From assembly GCA_009760855.2 (NCBI GenBank), contig WPIO01000130.1, forward strand, positions 668,501 to 732,500: DNA of 64,000 nucleotides. The letters run 5' to 3'. This DNA is from Cristatella mucedo (taxonomy: Eukaryota; Bryozoa; Phylactolaemata; Cristatellidae). The translations under genes and the position numbers were made by a program. This document shows positions 62,101 through 64,000 of this stretch, one piece after another. How positions within the stretch are numbered: the stretch's first letter is position 1; each line of letters starts with the position of its first letter. Below the pieces are notes generated by a model. It ran no database searches. It was given only the letters and a program-made list of their open reading frames with translations, and had not been told where the DNA came from.

Positions 62101-64000
62101 CCGGATGTGCAAAAACCTTGCGATATTTTGAATTAGATCCAACTAACGGTAGAAACATTGGTATTCGGAACATCAATTACAAGGAATTGTCATGCACGAC
62201 TTAAAAGGTTTCTGTATATGAATTTTGTGCACGAACGTGCATGTAAACGTGATATAAAAAGACTACACAACATCTCACAGCAGACGGCCTTCGACCGGTC
62301 TGTAATTTTGAAATTATTGCATTAATTACTATCACGATAAAGGCAACACGTAAATTAAGTGGTTCAAGGGTCCCGGGCAACGATGCAGCCAATTCCTCGT
62401 AAGGTTATCCCACTCGACTGGTCCTGAGGTCGACCAAAGGATATGGTCTCTGCTCGTTGACCCGGTTGGATTGAATGGTTGCTGCTCGGTGAGACTGCCT
62501 AATCAGACGACTTTTACTTATTTACTTCTAATGACATCGTAAATAAAATAAGCAGCTCAACTCGATACACTCTGCATATGGTCCCTAAAAACCTTCGCCC
62601 CATGACTGACCCTTGTTCGTTTCAAGGTCATTTGCTGTTTTCAGACTACGGCAGACCTTGGTGATGGCAGGTGTGGCTATAGCTATAGCTTGCAATTTAG
62701 AAAGCAATGTCGTGGAAGTTTAGGTCTCCGATTACACATGCCGTGCTGCATACAGGATGTTTTTTGCTCAGTAGCGATTAGAAACATCGCACTACCGTAG
62801 GTCCTAGATCATGCACAGACATAATTGGAACTAAAACAAAATAGATGCAAATGCTGTCACAAGATGAATAAATAAATATAAATATAATTCATTTGTATAG
62901 CGCCCCAAGAGAACTTAATCTCTATTCAGGCGCTTCACATATGCCTCGGGGCTCAAGCAGACCAGAAAATGAACTGGCTTAGTACCAGAGACAGGAAAGA
63001 GATCAATTATCCAACATCCCAATCATTATACAAAGAACACCATTAATACCATCACCTCAGGGCTATTGGCGGCAGTGGGAGACACCCCTGAATGTAACGT
63101 CTGCTCTTGTCATCAGCTTGCAGAACAACATGAATTATGAACCGATACTGATCGCAGGTACCATCGGAAACAAAGCAAGCAAGCCGACTGATGCAAGCCG
63201 ACTCTGTCGAGCTTCCCAAAGGCAAGCTTGCCGTACCGCAACAGCACATCCTCCCAGGCTTTCCTTTGGACAATCCTCCGACAGTATCCGGTGAATATTT
63301 AACAAACAAAAAAGAGCAAAGCTAATACTGCAATACAAAGAGAGAAATAACAATAATAACTATTGAGTGTAATCTATAACGAGATGGCAAGCAGGCAGTT
63401 TCATTAAGTGCATCTCTCTCTTTCTCTGTCTGCCTCTCTCTCTCTGCGTGTGTGTGTGTGTGTGTGTGTGAGTGTGTGTGTATTTGTGTGGGGGGAGGTA
63501 CACCTTACTCCGGTCAGCTACACGAGCAGGTTCTATCACTAAGCTACACGAGCATGTTCTAGAAGTTTAAGCATATATAGCTGTTGGTATACATTTTTGG
63601 TCGACCCTCTCAGCACAAGCAACAAAGCCAAATTGGAAAAAGTGAGTAGGAGTAGGAAGCAAGAGGCAGAGCAAGAGGCAAGTTTCGAAAAAACTGGAGC
63701 ACATCTCTTACGGGAATTGAAAAGTGCAGCATAGCCAGCATCGACGTTAAAGTCTGCTAGGAAGGTATAGGATTTGCAGAGCAAAAGACGAGCTAACAGC
63801 AAGAAAAGAGAAGGAGATGCCGGATAGTCCAAGCATCCACGAGTGGGCAATCCCACAATCCAGACAGGCAATGCTGCAATGAGCGTGCATGCATACACTC
63901 CACCGTTCCGTTTCTCATATCGTCAGTCGGCACTGTCGTCGGGTTGAGCATCTTAGCATTGGGAAATTCAGTTCTCAGTTTCCTGTCGACCAACGAGAAC
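59198..64000 (-). CDS. DOCK1/2/5-like guanine nucleotide exchange factor, DHR2 part (5' end outside window)
   Basis: DOCK180-family proteins activate Rac through the DHR2 domain. Five exons are clear on the minus strand: 64000-63897 (partial), 61986-61811, 61189-60923, 60667-60584, 59326-59198, all GT-AG and in phase. Read in order they match the C-terminal DHR2 of DOCK1/2/5: FPNAKMLNPTT; VERFQYDTAYHK with KNEF; FVTAQPLPWVLRWSEVTSIS and ELSPIQVAIDAVQKKNADVE; VIDAAVNGGIAKYQ, then AFFAADYVSENPTHGKFVSE; MALHGSLVTETMRPYH. The VNGG segment aligns with the alpha-10 insert whose valine acts as nucleotide sensor in characterised DOCK proteins. The proline-rich tail downstream supports the DOCK-A/B class rather than DOCK-C/D. 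I cannot separate DOCK1, 2 and 5, and an invertebrate may have one ancestor of all three. The N-terminal SH3, C2/DHR1 and most of DHR2 must lie beyond the right edge. Confidence 0.94.
60352..60512 (-). mobile_element. SINE family 2
   Basis: It is the reverse complement of the family: TTGATTCAACAGCCTC end, AGAAGAGCCTTTATGGC body and a tRNA-like head ending near 60510. It lies in a DOCK intron, next to exon 60584-60667. Confidence 0.65.
60817..60917. repeat. 21-bp tandem repeat against a DOCK 5' splice site
   Basis: Five copies of GAGGTGCGGAGGCTGGTGGCC (and a GTGTGG variant) end within five bases of the GT of the donor after the DOCK exon 60923-61189. Confidence 0.95.
61360..61675. repeat. 15-bp minisatellite in a DOCK intron
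   Basis: About 20 copies of AGCAACAGCAAAGCT with point variants. Three frames stay open across it because the unit length is a multiple of three; none is a gene. Confidence 0.95.
62880..62960 (-). mobile_element. SINE family 1 tail fragment
   Basis: Only the tail and the end of the tRNA-like head (GCCTCGGGGCTCAAG on the plus strand) are present, in a DOCK intron. Confidence 0.65.
63447..63483. repeat. (GT)n microsatellite
   Basis: About 37 bases of GT with one interruption lie in a DOCK intron. Confidence 0.95.

Larger units (their letters stand above)
61987..63896 (-). other. DOCK intron
   Basis: It contains the SINE-1 tail at 62.9 kb and (GT)n at 63.45 kb. The stretch 62395-62525 ends in sequence faintly like the SINE-2 3' end. 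Nothing coding was recognised. Confidence 0.5.

Overview
This is a eukaryotic nuclear window, almost certainly from an invertebrate animal. The evidence is split genes with GT-AG introns, an animal-type gene set (BBS10, EDC3, a mitochondrial ERA GTPase, a DOCK180-family Rac exchange factor), abundant microsatellites, and a mixed load of LINEs, tRNA-derived SINEs, a decayed Ty3/Gypsy element and several DNA transposons. I cannot name the species; the compact introns and repeat mix would fit an early-branching animal such as a sponge, but that is a guess.

Layout. 1-1300: LINE 3' end and pyrimidine-rich simple repeats. 2107-4038 (-): BBS10-like chaperonin gene in one GC-rich exon. 4.7-18.1 kb: a repeat-dominated gap holding a pogo/Tigger-like MITE, LINE fragments, a non-autonomous hAT element with exact 8-bp target duplication, a wrecked Ty3/Gypsy element with a 77-bp tandem array, and a MULE transposase fragment. 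19113-20201 (+): F-box protein. 22049-28977 (-): EDC3 in seven exons, reconstructed with consistent splice phases (501 aa). 31316-47831 (+): ERAL1 in ten exons, also fully phase-consistent (420 aa), with a nearly full-length but damaged L2/CR1-type LINE and long GA/CT/TA/ATGT repeats in its introns. 50900-64000 (-): the 3' part of a DOCK1/2/5-like gene, from the DHR2 domain to a proline-rich SH3-binding tail; the gene continues beyond the right edge.

The genes are ordinary conserved housekeeping, ciliary and signalling genes: mRNA decapping (EDC3), mitochondrial small-subunit rRNA assembly (ERAL1), BBSome assembly (BBS10), Rac activation (DOCK) and ubiquitin-ligase substrate choice (F-box). 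Nothing suggests that they work as one pathway. I found no new enzymatic system. The most interesting signals are in the repeats: a tRNA-headed SINE whose 3' tail and stem-loop match the 3' end of a LINE family in the same window; a CpG-rich 77-bp array; 21-bp in-frame repeats directly against a DOCK 5' splice site; and a sequence module that travels with GA/CT tracts inside ERAL1 introns.

No rRNA, true tRNA, CRISPR or prokaryotic feature was recognised. Exon boundaries are read by eye from splice motifs, reading-frame phase and remembered family features; no search was run.
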